DNA of 64,000 bases from NCBI GenBank assembly GCA_015065085.1, contig SVQW01000001.1, positions 478,258-542,257 on the forward strand. The letters are read 5' to 3'. The notes below the pieces were generated by a model. It was not told where the DNA came from. It did not search any database and saw only the letters and a program-made list of their open reading frames with translations. Shown here one piece after another: positions 34,517 to 44,348 of the stretch (positions within the stretch are counted from its first letter, which is position 1; each line of letters starts with the position of its first letter). The position numbers and the translations under genes were made by a program. The DNA comes from Oscillospiraceae bacterium (GTDB lineage Bacteria > Bacillota > Clostridia > Oscillospirales > SIG627).

Positions 34517-35536
34517 TTGAAAAAATATTTTATGGCCGTTATAATGATAGTCATGTCCCTTTTGATTGTTATCAACCATACAGCCGTACAGGCATCAGTT
34601 AAAAATACGGTTTTTGCCTGCCTTAATTCTATTCTTCCATCGGTATTCCCTTTCCTCATTATTTCCTCACTGATAGTTTTGAGCGGCAGTGCGGCAATAA
34701 TAGGAAAGCCTTTTTACCCGCTGTTCAGATTTATATTCGGCACCAGTAAATGCAGCAGTACAGCAATAATTCTTGGACTTACAGCAGGATTTCCCATCGG
34801 TGCCTCATTTTGCCATGAGCTTTACAAAAAAGGAGAAATAACAAAAGGTGAAGCGGAGTATCTGCTTTCTTTCTGCTCTAACAGCGGGATATCATTCATA
34901 TTCGGATTTCTGGGCGGAGCGGTTTTCGGAAGTATAAAAGCAGGTATTTCTATATTTCTTATTCAAATGATTTCTTCACTGTTGGTAGGAATAATTCTTA
35001 AAAACAAAAAAGCAAAATTTACGGAGTTCTCTTTTCAAGATTCCGCAAATCAGCCTATAATTCCCATTATTGTCAAATCTGTAAAATCCTCTGTGATCAA
35101 CATGGCATACATATGCGGATATATTGTTTTCTTTGCGGTTCTTACAGAAGTAGTGATGTTTTTTCTCCCCGGTAGCCTTTCATTTATCGTCAAGGGTATA
35201 TGCGAAATCACTTCAGCATCAAGCGAATTAACGGGTGCATTTGACAGATATTCGCTCGTTGCAGCAAACGGTCTTTTATCCTGGGGCGGCCTGAGCGTTC
35301 ACATGCAGGTACGCGCCGTTACGGGTGAGCTTTCCATGAGACCGTATTTCACGGGAAAGCTTATCCATATGGCGATATCAATGCTCACTGCAATGATTGT
35401 ACCTATCGACACGGCCGTACGTGTATATCATGAAAGCGTTTCATACACATACGATACAAAAAACTGCGGAATTTTGTTTTTATTGACAATTTTTATTATT
35501 ATCTATTGCATTTTTCAGAATAATAGTGTAAAATAA
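34517..35536 (+). CDS. ylbJ: Sporulation integral membrane protein YlbJ-like
   Basis: 339 residues, about eight hydrophobic segments, with a TTG start preceded by AGGTGATT. The family core is visible: SILPSVFPFLIISSLIV, GLTAGFPIGA and CSNSGISFIFGFLGGAVF, resembling the nucleoside-recognition (Gate) domain. YlbJ is a sporulation membrane protein; a role in spore-envelope or spore-metabolite transport has been proposed for the family. Divergent from yqfC. The next small gene starts on the last base of its stop (TAATG). Confidence 0.85.
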   Translation: MKKYFMAVIMIVMSLLIVINHTAVQASVKNTVFACLNSILPSVFPFLIISSLIVLSGSAAIIGKPFYPLFRFIFGTSKCSSTAIILGLTAGFPIGASFCHELYKKGEITKGEAEYLLSFCSNSGISFIFGFLGGAVFGSIKAGISIFLIQMISSLLVGIILKNKKAKFTEFSFQDSANQPIIPIIVKSVKSSVINMAYICGYIVFFAVLTEVVMFFLPGSLSFIVKGICEITSASSELTGAFDRYSLVAANGLLSWGGLSVHMQVRAVTGELSMRPYFTGKLIHMAISMLTAMIVPIDTAVRVYHESVSYTYDTKNCGILFLLTIFIIIYCIFQNNSVK

Positions 35537-35775
35537 TGTCGAATAATATGCATGAGGTTGCGAAGATGAAAAAAGCTAACAAAAAATACGATAAATGTTG
35601 TTATTATTGTGAATACTCAAATGCAATACTTGACGGCGAAAGCTTTTTGTGCAAAAAAAAAGGAGTAGTAACTCCCGATTTTTCATGCTCTGCATTTATC
35701 TTTGACCCGCTGAAAAAAGATATTTCCGTCCGATTTGCCAACACTGCATTTGATGAAAGTGATTTCAAAATATAA
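35536..35775 (+). CDS. Small cysteine-rich protein coupled to ylbJ
   Basis: 79 residues if started at the TAATG overlap; a later ATG (35566) with GAGG upstream would give 69. A cysteine cluster CCYYCEY, LCKKKG and FSCSAF suggests a zinc ribbon or other metal site, ending in the FDPLKK motif. I recall similar unnamed small proteins in Clostridia. Position after ylbJ hints at a sporulation-linked role, but this is inference. Confidence 0.65.
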   Translation: MSNNMHEVAKMKKANKKYDKCCYYCEYSNAILDGESFLCKKKGVVTPDFSCSAFIFDPLKKDISVRFANTAFDESDFKI

Positions 35776-35815
35776 AATCGGTCACTCACGCCAAAAAATC
35801 AAAAATTAAAACAAT

Positions 35816-35840
35816 AGGGCATCTGCGACGCAGATGCCCT
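35816..35840. terminator. Hairpin between small Cys gene and rpmE
   Basis: AGGGCATCTGC-GAC-GCAGATGCCCT, perfect 11-bp stem. The minus strand continues ATTGTTTTAATTTTT, so it probably terminates rpmE. Confidence 0.7.
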
Positions 35841-35847
35841 ATGCTTA

Positions 35848-36048
35848 TTATGCACGGTTAAATTTCTTCTTAAACTTGTCAACACGTCCGCCGGCATCAA
35901 CAAATTTCTGTTTGCCGGTAAAGAACGGGTGGCACTTGGAACAAATTTCAACGTGAATATCCTCTTTGGTGGATCTGGTGGGATACTCCGCGCCGCAAGC
36001 ACAAATTATTTTGGTTTCTTTATACTCGGGATGAATTCCTGCTTTCAT
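35848..36048 (-). CDS. rpmE: 50S ribosomal protein L31 (zinc form)
   Basis: 66 residues. L31 type A with zinc ligands CAC near residue 16 and CSKC near 37, plus the family motifs KAGIHPEY and [17 protein letters not shown]. The zinc-containing form is normally used when zinc is plentiful. ATG preceded by GAGGTG. Single-gene unit ending in a strong hairpin. Confidence 0.96.
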   Translation of the reverse strand: MKAGIHPEYKETKIICACGAEYPTRSTKEDIHVEICSKCHPFFTGKQKFVDAGGRVDKFKKKFNRA

Positions 36049-36148
36049 ACTTTACACCTCACTTAAAAATAACTACATCTCTTGCATTATATCACACATT
36101 TGGTAAAAAATCAAGAGTTTAATGAAATTTTTTTATTTTTTTTGCTTT

Positions 36149-37171
36149 TCACAGTAAATTATCAACATCTACTGCATAAATCGGTATATCGGTTTCCCCT
36201 TCCGGTATACATGCGGCATGCAGGACATTCTTAAAAAGAACATCAGCTTTGGAAAACACAATTTCCACAAGACCATAGTTTTTGCCGTCAAACCTAAGTG
36301 TAAATGCAGCGCCAAAATCATTTGCAATACGTTTTAAAAGCTCATAGTCGACAAACGCAGGATGAGAGCAATTCAATTCGCAAATTTCACCGAAATTAAC
36401 ATCACTGTTTCTGTCATTTTCAAAACCGAAAAATGAGTTATGGAACGGACATCTGAAAAGTATTCTCAGTGTTTCGATCTCGTTCTTGAACGACACTTCT
36501 ACGGTGCGCAGTGAAAACTTTGCAATCATAAGCATAACGTTGGTCAGAAAAAAACTGAATTTCATCAAAGCAACTTGTATGTACATATTGCTGTCTGACC
36601 GCACTGTTTTAAAGCGGCACGGTGAACCCTCTTTATCGAAGCACGTCTTTATAATTCTGTTTCCCACTTGTTCAATCGGATAAAAATACTCTTTTTCGTT
36701 ATCGGCACGCTCGTCCAGAGCTACCGACATGAGTTCGGAAATGTTGGTTGAAATCTTTCCGGAATTTCGAACATATTCGGAAAGCTTTAAACTGTGATAT
36801 GAAATCGGAGCTAATGACGGAATGGTGCATGAGCTGTACAGCTTCTGAACAAAATCCACCGATGTGACTACTTCCTCATTTTTGCGCGGAATTGAATAAA
36901 GAAATACAAAAACGCAGTAATTGACAAGACCTTCACGAAAATGTTCGGTAAAAAAGTAATACCTTACATCATCCATCAAAATATTTTCAATTTTACGAGG
37001 ATTATCTGATGCTATTTTTTTAAGCTCCGTACCGTACAAGCGACACAAATCGCAAAAGCGTTTGTCGGGCCTTACAAGCCACTGAATTTTCATTTTGTTT
37101 TCAGGACCGGTGATAACCATTGTAGGGTATATCGTATTATTGTATCTTTCAGATATATGTGTACTAAGCAA
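36149..37171 (-). CDS. Unknown protein, possibly GHKL-like fold
   Basis: 340 residues with a TTG start (GGAG six bases upstream). No transmembrane segment or signal peptide. The C-terminal half is weakly reminiscent of a histidine-kinase-type ATPase: helices around MYIQVALMKFSFFLTNVMLMIAKFS, then VEVSFKNEIETLRILFRC, and finally LLKRIANDFGAAFTLRF. The N-box and GxGxG motifs are missing, so it would be non-catalytic. I do not recognise a family. It lies between rpmE and the divergent glyA promoter. Confidence 0.6.
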   Translation of the reverse strand: MLSTHISERYNNTIYPTMVITGPENKMKIQWLVRPDKRFCDLCRLYGTELKKIASDNPRKIENILMDDVRYYFFTEHFREGLVNYCVFVFLYSIPRKNEEVVTSVDFVQKLYSSCTIPSLAPISYHSLKLSEYVRNSGKISTNISELMSVALDERADNEKEYFYPIEQVGNRIIKTCFDKEGSPCRFKTVRSDSNMYIQVALMKFSFFLTNVMLMIAKFSLRTVEVSFKNEIETLRILFRCPFHNSFFGFENDRNSDVNFGEICELNCSHPAFVDYELLKRIANDFGAAFTLRFDGKNYGLVEIVFSKADVLFKNVLHAACIPEGETDIPIYAVDVDNLL

Positions 37172-37292
37172 AGCCTTCTCCTATTCAATAAAATCAACGG
37201 GTATTTTATCATCTCTATTTATATGTTCTGTTAACAAACTGAAAACAAATTATTATTTTAGCAAAAAAAGGCACGAATATTTGAGAATACTA

Positions 37293-37321
37293 TTGATAAA
37301 ATGAAAAAAATGAAGTATAAT
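37293..37321 (+). promoter_or_regulatory. Promoter of the glyA-rarA run
   Basis: TTGATA (37293-37298), a 17-base spacer and TATAAT (37316-37321). The RBS TGGAGG lies upstream of the ATG at 37357. Confidence 0.7.
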
Positions 37322-37356
37322 GTATGATGTTATTATATATTTATTTGGAGGTTCTA

Positions 37357-38604
37357 ATGTTTATAGAAGAAAATATTGATTACTTGAAATCATGCGATGA
37401 AGATGTTGCAAACGCCGTTACGCGCGAGCTTGCAAGACAGCGCAGAAATATTGAACTCATCGCATCCGAAAACTTTGTTTCCCCCGCTGTTTTGGCGGCT
37501 CAGGGCTCAGTTCTCACCAACAAATACGCTGAAGGATATCCGGCCAAGAGATACTACGGCGGATGTGAAGAAGTTGACGTTGTCGAAAACATAGCTATCG
37601 AACGTGCAAAGGAGCTTTTCGGCGCTCAGTATGCAAATGTTCAGCCTCACAGCGGTTCTCAGGCGAACACTGCTGTTTATGTTGCTTTACTTAAGCAGGG
37701 TGATACCGTTCTCGGTATGAATCTTGCGCATGGCGGTCATCTTACACACGGAAGCCCCGTAAACATATCCGGTCTTTACTATAATTTTGTTTCTTACGGC
37801 GTTGACCCCGACACCGCTGTTATAGATTACGACGAAGTAGAGCGTATTGCAACAGAAACCAAGCCTAAACTTATTGTTGCAGGCGCAAGTGCTTACCCCA
37901 GGGTTCTTGATTTTGAAAAATTTGCATATATTGCCAAGAAGGTTGGTGCATATCTCATGGTGGATATGGCTCACATCGCAGGTCTTGTTGCAGCAGGGCT
38001 TCATCCTTCGCCCGTCCCCTATGCCGATGTTGTAACCACCACCACTCACAAAACTCTTCGCGGTCCCAGAGGCGGTATGATACTTTGCAACACCGAAGAA
38101 ATGAACAAGGCGATAAACAAAGCAATTTTCCCCGGCATTCAGGGCGGTCCCCTTATGCACGTAATTGCCGCAAAAGCTGTTTGCCTCGGCGAAGCACTTA
38201 AACCCGCTTTCAAGGATTATCAGAGCCGTGTGCGCGCCAATGCCGACGCTCTCGCAGGCGCTCTGATGGCAGAAGGCTTCAACCTGCTTTCCGGCGGTAC
38301 TGACAATCACCTTATGCTTCTCGATCTTCGCAATATGGATATCACCGGAAAGGAACTCGAGCATCGCCTTGACGAAGTTTATATAACCGTTAATAAGAAC
38401 GCTATTCCCAACGACCCTCAAAAGCCCTTTGTAACCAGTGGTGTTCGTATAGGTACTCCCGCAGCCACCTCTCGCGGCTTTGATACCGAAGACATGAAAT
38501 GCATCGCTCACCTTATAAAGCTTGCTGCTACTGACTTTGAAGCAAGTCAAGACAAGATACGTTCCGCTGTAACCGAGCTTTGCGGTAAGCATCCCCTTTA
38601 TTGA
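37357..38604 (+). CDS. glyA: Serine hydroxymethyltransferase
   Basis: 415 residues from ATG 37357 (GGAGG five bases upstream); earlier in-frame ATGs lack an RBS. PLP enzyme that interconverts serine and glycine with tetrahydrofolate. Seen: [40 protein letters not shown], the PLP-lysine region [16 protein letters not shown], and [10 protein letters not shown] near the C-terminus. rarA begins on the last base of its stop codon. Confidence 0.97.
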   Translation: MFIEENIDYLKSCDEDVANAVTRELARQRRNIELIASENFVSPAVLAAQGSVLTNKYAEGYPAKRYYGGCEEVDVVENIAIERAKELFGAQYANVQPHSGSQANTAVYVALLKQGDTVLGMNLAHGGHLTHGSPVNISGLYYNFVSYGVDPDTAVIDYDEVERIATETKPKLIVAGASAYPRVLDFEKFAYIAKKVGAYLMVDMAHIAGLVAAGLHPSPVPYADVVTTTTHKTLRGPRGGMILCNTEEMNKAINKAIFPGIQGGPLMHVIAAKAVCLGEALKPAFKDYQSRVRANADALAGALMAEGFNLLSGGTDNHLMLLDLRNMDITGKELEHRLDEVYITVNKNAIPNDPQKPFVTSGVRIGTPAATSRGFDTEDMKCIAHLIKLAATDFEASQDKIRSAVTELCGKHPLY

Positions 38605-39854
38605 TGAACACACCGCTTGCAGACCGTCTCCGACCGCAAAATCTCAATGAGGTTGTGGGACAGCGGCATCTGCTGGATGATAACGCTCCGTTAAAGCGCT
38701 TGCTTGACAACGGTATTCTGCCCAATATGATTTTTTACGGTCCTCCAGGAACCGGCAAAACAACCGTTGCGCAGATTATCGCTTCGCAGGCAAAAATAAC
38801 GTTTCAAAAATTAAATGCCACCTCAGCTTCCGGCAGTGACATAAAAGAAGTGCTTCAGCAGAGTAACACTTTTTTCGGAGCCGACGGAATCTTGCTGTAT
38901 ATTGATGAGATTCAATATCTTAACAAAAAACAACAGCAAACCTTACTCGAATATATTGAAGATGGAAGAGTCACACTTATAGCCTCTACCACCGAGAACC
39001 CATATTTCTACGTACACAAGGCTATTCTTTCACGTTCCAGTGTATTTGAATTCAAGCCTGTCTCAAGGGACGATATATTTCTTGCCGTACGGCGTGCGTT
39101 GGATGTTCTCAATAATGACAATCCAACGAAAAAAATCATTTCCGATGATGCGTTCAAGGCTTTATGTGAAAGAAGCGGCGGAGACGTCAGGTGCTCGCTC
39201 AACATTCTGGAGCTTTCGTATTACATCAGCGGTGACGAAATCACAGTTGAAAATGTAATAAGCGTATCCGGCAATAATTACATGACCTTTGACCGAGATG
39301 ACGATGTTCATTTCGAACTTCTTTCGGGATTGCAGAAATCCATACGCGGTTCGGACGAGAATGCGGCATTGTTCTATCTTGCACGTCTTTTGGACGGCGG
39401 AGATCTTCTTTCGGCATGCCGACGTTTGTTGGTTATAGCTTCGGAGGATATCGGGCTTGCTTACCCGATGGCGGCAACCATCGTTAATTCCTGTGTAGAC
39501 AGTGCGATACGCCTTGGAATGCCTGAAGCCCGAATTCCATTGGCTCAGGCTGTTGTACTTCTCGCCACCTCTCCCAAATCAAACAGTTCATATCTTGCTT
39601 TTGATATGGCTCTTGAGGATGTCAAATCCGGTAAGGGTCGCGACATGCCGGAGCACTTAAAAAACAATCACTGTCCTTCCGAGGGAACAACATACGATAA
39701 ATACAAATATCCGCACGATTTTAAGAATCATTACGTCAAGCAGCAATATTTGCCGGACGATTTAAAGAATAGGGTTTACTATACCTTTGGTGACAACAAA
39801 ACCGAGCAAGCGGCTTACGAATACAGAAAAAAAATTACCGATTCCGATGCATAA
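38604..39854 (+). CDS. rarA: Replication-associated recombination protein A (RarA/MgsA)
   Basis: 416 residues from ATG 38604 (TGATG overlap with glyA). Clamp-loader-type AAA+ ATPase: Walker A YGPPGTGKTTVAQ, Walker B LLYIDEIQYLNKKQQ, sensor-1 TENP, arginine finger region LSRSSVFEF, then the tetramerisation domain with YKYPHDF. It acts at stalled replication forks. Overlap with glyA suggests co-translation rather than a functional link. Confidence 0.93.
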   Translation: MNTPLADRLRPQNLNEVVGQRHLLDDNAPLKRLLDNGILPNMIFYGPPGTGKTTVAQIIASQAKITFQKLNATSASGSDIKEVLQQSNTFFGADGILLYIDEIQYLNKKQQQTLLEYIEDGRVTLIASTTENPYFYVHKAILSRSSVFEFKPVSRDDIFLAVRRALDVLNNDNPTKKIISDDAFKALCERSGGDVRCSLNILELSYYISGDEITVENVISVSGNNYMTFDRDDDVHFELLSGLQKSIRGSDENAALFYLARLLDGGDLLSACRRLLVIASEDIGLAYPMAATIVNSCVDSAIRLGMPEARIPLAQAVVLLATSPKSNSSYLAFDMALEDVKSGKGRDMPEHLKNNHCPSEGTTYDKYKYPHDFKNHYVKQQYLPDDLKNRVYYTFGDNKTEQAAYEYRKKITDSDA

Positions 39855-39878
39855 TCTTCTTACATGTGAGGAACTTCA

Positions 39879-40745
39879 ATGAATGACAAAACCGTTATCA
39901 TTATAGGCTCAGGACCCGCGGGCGTATCTGCTTCGCTTTATACAAAGCGTGCCGGCATACGCACCATAGTAATTTCAAAATCCTCAGGCGCGCTTGAAAA
40001 AGCACATTGGGTCAACAATTATTACGGATTTCCAAACCCTATCAGCGGTCAGGATTTACTAAAAAATGGTGTTGAACAGGCATCTTTACTCGGTGTCGAA
40101 TTTGTAAAAGCTGAGGTATTTGACGTCAGCTACAACGGCAACTACACCGTCAGCACAGACGGCGGTGTCTTTAACGCCGACGGTGTCATAATTGCAATGG
40201 GTACTTCACGTAAAGCCCCCTTGATCAAAGGTATTACCGAGTTTGAAGGGCGCGGTGTCAGCTACTGCGCTGTTTGTGATGCGTTTTTCTTCCGAGGTAA
40301 AAATGTTGCTGTACTGGGCAATTCGGAATATGCCAAGCATGAAGCTGCCGAGCTCATTCCCCTTGCCTCTTCCGTCACCGTTCTTACAGACGGTTCACAG
40401 CCGGAAACCGATTTTTCCGTTCCCGTCATAACCGATAAAATTGTGGAAATATGCGGAAATGACAAAGTGGACAGTATTGCATTCGAAAGCGGAAAAACAC
40501 TTGTAACAGACGGGCTGTTTGTTGCTTGCGGAACAGCAGGCAGTTCTGATATAGCACGAAAGCTCGGCATTGCCGTTGAAAACGGTAAAATAATAACTGA
40601 CAATAACATGTCCTGCGGTTTTCCCGGAATTTATGCCGCAGGAGATTGTACAGGCGGTCTCTTACAAATTTCAAAAGCAGTTTACGAAGGCGCTTTAGCC
40701 GGAACTGAAATGATAAAATATATCAGAAGCATCAGAAAGGATTAA
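39879..40745 (+). CDS. Thioredoxin-reductase-like flavoprotein
   Basis: 288 residues, slightly short for TrxB (~310). FAD-binding [13 protein letters not shown] at the N-terminus, active-site CAVCD (CxxC), NAD(P) domain with [17 protein letters not shown] (GxGxxA variant: GNSEYA), and C-terminal FAD motif [11 protein letters not shown]. The NADPH-binding glycine loop is altered (GNSE), so electron donor preference may differ, for example ferredoxin-linked or NADH. No thioredoxin gene is adjacent. Between rarA and asnS in a rightward run. Confidence 0.8.
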   Translation: MNDKTVIIIGSGPAGVSASLYTKRAGIRTIVISKSSGALEKAHWVNNYYGFPNPISGQDLLKNGVEQASLLGVEFVKAEVFDVSYNGNYTVSTDGGVFNADGVIIAMGTSRKAPLIKGITEFEGRGVSYCAVCDAFFFRGKNVAVLGNSEYAKHEAAELIPLASSVTVLTDGSQPETDFSVPVITDKIVEICGNDKVDSIAFESGKTLVTDGLFVACGTAGSSDIARKLGIAVENGKIITDNNMSCGFPGIYAAGDCTGGLLQISKAVYEGALAGTEMIKYIRSIRKD

Positions 40746-40749
40746 CACA

Positions 40750-42150
40750 ATGTTTCCTACAAGAACAAGAATTTCGGAAATATACGCCGACCCCCAAGCA
40801 TACGAAAACAAAAGAATAACCGTTGCAGGCTGGATACGAACCATGCGCGCAAATAACGCAATTGGTTTTATTGCGCTTAATGACGGAAGTTGCCACAGCA
40901 ATATTCAGGTAGTTTTCGAGCGTGAGTTTATATCCAACTACGACGAAATTGAAAAACAGAATATCTGTGCAGCCATTCTTTGCGAGGGTACACTGGTTCT
41001 TACCCCCGAAGCAAAACAGCCTTTTGAAATCAAAGCTGAAAAAATAAGCATTGAAGCAACCTCCACCCCTGATTATCCTCTTCAGAACAAGCGCCACTCT
41101 CCCGAATTTCTCAGAACAATTGCGCATCTGCGTCCACGTGCGAACACCTACAATGCAGTATTCAGAGTACGTTCGGTAGCGGCTTTTGCAATACATTCCT
41201 TCTTCCAGGAAAGAGGCTTTATATACGCAAACACTCCCATCATTACCGCCAGTGATTGTGAAGGTGCCGGCGAAATGTTCAAGATAACCACTCTCGATAT
41301 GGAAAATCCTCCCAGAACGGAAAACGGTGACATTGATTATTCCGAGGACTTTTTTGGCAAAAAAGCAAATCTTACCGTTTCGGGTCAGCTCAATGCAGAG
41401 TGCTTTGCGCTGGCTTATGCGGGAACATATACCTTTGGTCCTACTTTCCGCGCTGAGAACTCCAACACTCCCCGCCACGCGGCCGAGTTTTGGATGATGG
41501 AGCCTGAGATTGCGTTTGCCGATTTAGAGGACGATATGCAGCTGGCACAGGATATGATCAAATACGTAATCTCATATGTACTTAAAAAATGTCCTCAGGA
41601 CATGGCTTTCTTCAACAATTTTGTTGACAAGGGCCTTATCGAACGACTCAACAAGCTGGTCGAGTCTGATTTCGCTCACGTAACCTACACTGAAGCGGTT
41701 GAACTCCTCAAAAACAGCGGTCAGAAATTCGAATATCCCGTCGAGTGGGGTATTGACTTGCAAACCGAGCACGAGCGTTATCTTACAGAAAAAATATTTG
41801 AAAAGCCTGTTTTTGTTACCGATTATCCAAAGGATATAAAAGCATTTTACATGCGTCTTAACGATGACGGAAAGACTGTTGCGGCTATGGATATGCTGGT
41901 TCCGGGCGTAGGAGAACTCATCGGCGGAAGCCAGCGTGAAGAACGTCTGGAGCTTCTTGAAAAGCGTATGCAGGAACTCGAGCTTGATCCCAAGGACTAC
42001 TGGTGGTATCTGGAACTTCGCAAATTCGGCGGAGTTAAGCACTCCGGTTTCGGTTTGGGCTTTGAGCGTCTCATTATGTACCTCACCGGTATAACCAATA
42101 TCAGAGATGTCGAAGCTTTCCCCCGTACAGTTGGCAGTGCGGATTTCTAA
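40750..42150 (+). CDS. asnS: Asparaginyl-tRNA synthetase
   Basis: 466 residues. Class IIb aaRS: N-terminal OB anticodon-binding domain ([27 protein letters not shown]), motif 2 [29 protein letters not shown] region, and motif 3 [12 protein letters not shown]. It charges tRNA-Asn directly. It starts 4 bases after the upstream flavoprotein stop. Confidence 0.96.
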   Translation: MFPTRTRISEIYADPQAYENKRITVAGWIRTMRANNAIGFIALNDGSCHSNIQVVFEREFISNYDEIEKQNICAAILCEGTLVLTPEAKQPFEIKAEKISIEATSTPDYPLQNKRHSPEFLRTIAHLRPRANTYNAVFRVRSVAAFAIHSFFQERGFIYANTPIITASDCEGAGEMFKITTLDMENPPRTENGDIDYSEDFFGKKANLTVSGQLNAECFALAYAGTYTFGPTFRAENSNTPRHAAEFWMMEPEIAFADLEDDMQLAQDMIKYVISYVLKKCPQDMAFFNNFVDKGLIERLNKLVESDFAHVTYTEAVELLKNSGQKFEYPVEWGIDLQTEHERYLTEKIFEKPVFVTDYPKDIKAFYMRLNDDGKTVAAMDMLVPGVGELIGGSQREERLELLEKRMQELELDPKDYWWYLELRKFGGVKHSGFGLGFERLIMYLTGITNIRDVEAFPRTVGSADF

Positions 42151-42188
42151 TATAAACATTCAAAATCCAGAAAGGAATCAAAAAAAGA

Positions 42189-43460
42189 ATGAATTATCTT
42201 CAAATGTCCCCTGCAGAATTGAAATCGGAATATGAAAAGGTCAGTGCTGATTACAGCGAGATTGTCAAAAAGGGTCTAAAGCTTGATATGTCGCGCGGTA
42301 AGCCTTGCAAAGCACAGCTTGATCTTACCAATGAAATGCTTAACACACTTTCTGCCAGTGACAGCCTCTGCGCTGAAAACGGCTTTGATTGCAGGAACTA
42401 CGGAATTTTAGACGGTATACCCGAAGCCAAAAAACTGTTTGCCCCGGTTCTCGGAGTAAGCGAAGATGAAATTGTAATTTTCGGCAACTCATCTCTCAAC
42501 ATAATGTATGATACCATAATAAAAGCAATGCAATTCGGCATCATGGGAAACACCCCCTGGTGTAAACTGGATAAAGTAAAATTTCTCTGTCCTGTTCCCG
42601 GTTATGACCGTCATTTTGCTGTTTGTCAAGCAATGGGTATCGAAATGATAAATGTGCCCATGAAAAACGACGGGCCGGACATGGATATTGTTGAAAAGCT
42701 GGTCGCACAAGACGACAGCATAAAAGGCATTTGGTGCGTCCCCAAGTACAGTAATCCGGACGGCATTACTTATTCCGATACTGTCGTCAAGAGAATGGCT
42801 AATCTTTCGCCCAAAGCAAAAGATTTCAGAATTTTCTGGGACAACGCATATGCTATTCATGATTTTTCTGACCCCGATACTCTCATGAATATATTTGACG
42901 AGCTTAAAAAGAACGGCAAGCAGGATATGATTTTCATGTTCGGTTCCACCTCCAAGGTTACTTTCCCGGGTGCAGGTGTCGCATTCATGGGTGCTTCGCA
43001 GGCGAACCTTGAATGGTTGAAAAAGCTTTTATTCTTCCAGACCATCGGTCATGACAAAATCAACCAGCTCCGTCATGTGAGATTCTTCAAAACATACAAT
43101 AACATAATTATTCACATGAAAAAGCACGCAGAGATACTTATGCCTAAGTTTGACATAGTCTGCAACACTCTTGAGAGTAAGCTTAAAGTGTATGGACTGG
43201 GCAATTGGAAGCGTCCTAACGGCGGTTACTTTGTAAGCCTTTTCCTGCCAGGTGGCTGTGCAAAGCGCACCGCTGAATTATGCAAACAGGCAGGTGTTGT
43301 ACTTACAGGCGCAGGTGCGACATATCCCTATGGTATCGATCCGGATGACAGCAATCTGCGTATTTCCCCCTCTTTCCCGCCCAATGATGAGCTTCAGCAG
43401 GCCATGAACGTACTTTGTCTGTGCGCACGTCTTGCTTATCTTGAGCAAAAAACGAAATAA
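42189..43460 (+). CDS. PLP aminotransferase, aspartate aminotransferase-like (PF12897 type)
   Basis: 423 residues. Fold-type I aminotransferase. LDMSRGKPCKAQLDLT and FGNSSLNIMYD near the N-terminus are typical of the MocR-like aspartate aminotransferase group; KYSNPDGITY holds the substrate region, and FGSTSKVTFPGAG holds the PLP lysine. It likely transfers the amino group between aspartate or another amino acid and 2-oxoglutarate. In a rightward run between asnS and coaW. Confidence 0.88.
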   Translation: MNYLQMSPAELKSEYEKVSADYSEIVKKGLKLDMSRGKPCKAQLDLTNEMLNTLSASDSLCAENGFDCRNYGILDGIPEAKKLFAPVLGVSEDEIVIFGNSSLNIMYDTIIKAMQFGIMGNTPWCKLDKVKFLCPVPGYDRHFAVCQAMGIEMINVPMKNDGPDMDIVEKLVAQDDSIKGIWCVPKYSNPDGITYSDTVVKRMANLSPKAKDFRIFWDNAYAIHDFSDPDTLMNIFDELKKNGKQDMIFMFGSTSKVTFPGAGVAFMGASQANLEWLKKLLFFQTIGHDKINQLRHVRFFKTYNNIIIHMKKHAEILMPKFDIVCNTLESKLKVYGLGNWKRPNGGYFVSLFLPGGCAKRTAELCKQAGVVLTGAGATYPYGIDPDDSNLRISPSFPPNDELQQAMNVLCLCARLAYLEQKTK

Positions 43461-43475
43461 TAAAAGGAGCACTTC

Positions 43476-44297
43476 ATGAGTATTGTTATCGGCGTTGACA
43501 TCGGTGGTTCTACAACTAAAATTTGCGGTTTCGATTCTCACAAAAAACTCATCACACCGCTTTTTGTGAAAGCAACCGATCCTCTCGCTTCATTTTACGG
43601 TGCCTTCGGAAAGTTCACCGACGAAAACAAAATTCCCCTCAGCGAAATAGACAAGGTAATGATAACCGGCGTAGGTTCGTCATTCATATCCTCGAACACT
43701 GTCTATGGTCTGCCCACTCAGCACGTTGAAGAGTTCAATGCAATCGGTTTGGGAGGAAAATTTCTTTCACGCTTAGAGAACGCCATTGTCGTAAGTATGG
43801 GCACAGGAACTGCCATAGTACATGTGAACGGAAATTCTACCGATTACCTGGGTGGTACAGGAATGGGTGGCGGCACTCTGCTGGGTCTTTCTAAGCTTCT
43901 CATAAATGTCGAAAGCATTGACCATATTTCCGCGCTTGCATGCGAGGGTGACATTTCAAATATCGATCTCAGAATAGCCGATATTACAAAAAAGGATATT
44001 ATCCCTAATCTTCCGGGGCACACCACTGCTTCAAACTTTGGAAAAGTAAGTGACGTAGCCACAAATGCGGATATCGCAAGAGGAACTATAAATCTTGTGT
44101 TTGAAACCATTGCCGTTATTTCTATTTTTGCCGCACGAAGCAGAAATGCAAAGGATATTGTGCTCACGGGTAATCTCACGCGTATACCTCAATGCAGTGA
44201 TACCTTCAGAGATCTTTCCGAAATGTTTCACATTAACTTTATAATTCCTGATAAATCTCAATATGGTACCGTAATAGGTGCTGCATTATTGGCGTAA
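43476..44297 (+). CDS. coaW: Type II pantothenate kinase
   Basis: 273 residues. ASKHA-fold kinase with phosphate-1 motif GVDIGGSTTKICGF, adenosine region SMGTGTAIVHVNG and GGTGMGGGTLLGLSKLL. It phosphorylates pantothenate in the first step of CoA synthesis. Type II enzymes are eukaryote-like and resist CoA feedback in studied bacteria. RBS AAGGAG. It ends the glyA-coaW run at a strong terminator. Confidence 0.9.
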   Translation: MSIVIGVDIGGSTTKICGFDSHKKLITPLFVKATDPLASFYGAFGKFTDENKIPLSEIDKVMITGVGSSFISSNTVYGLPTQHVEEFNAIGLGGKFLSRLENAIVVSMGTGTAIVHVNGNSTDYLGGTGMGGGTLLGLSKLLINVESIDHISALACEGDISNIDLRIADITKKDIIPNLPGHTTASNFGKVSDVATNADIARGTINLVFETIAVISIFAARSRNAKDIVLTGNLTRIPQCSDTFRDLSEMFHINFIIPDKSQYGTVIGAALLA

Positions 44298-44316
44298 AGA
44301 CCAACGCAAAAAAACA

Positions 44317-44348
44317 ACAGCAGAACGCATAAGCGTTCTGCTGTCTTT
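44317..44348. terminator. Bidirectional terminator between coaW and spoIIQ-like gene
   Basis: ACAGCAGAACGC/GCGTTCTGCTGT stem (12 bp) with ATAA loop followed by CTTTT; A-run on the other side. Confidence 0.8.
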
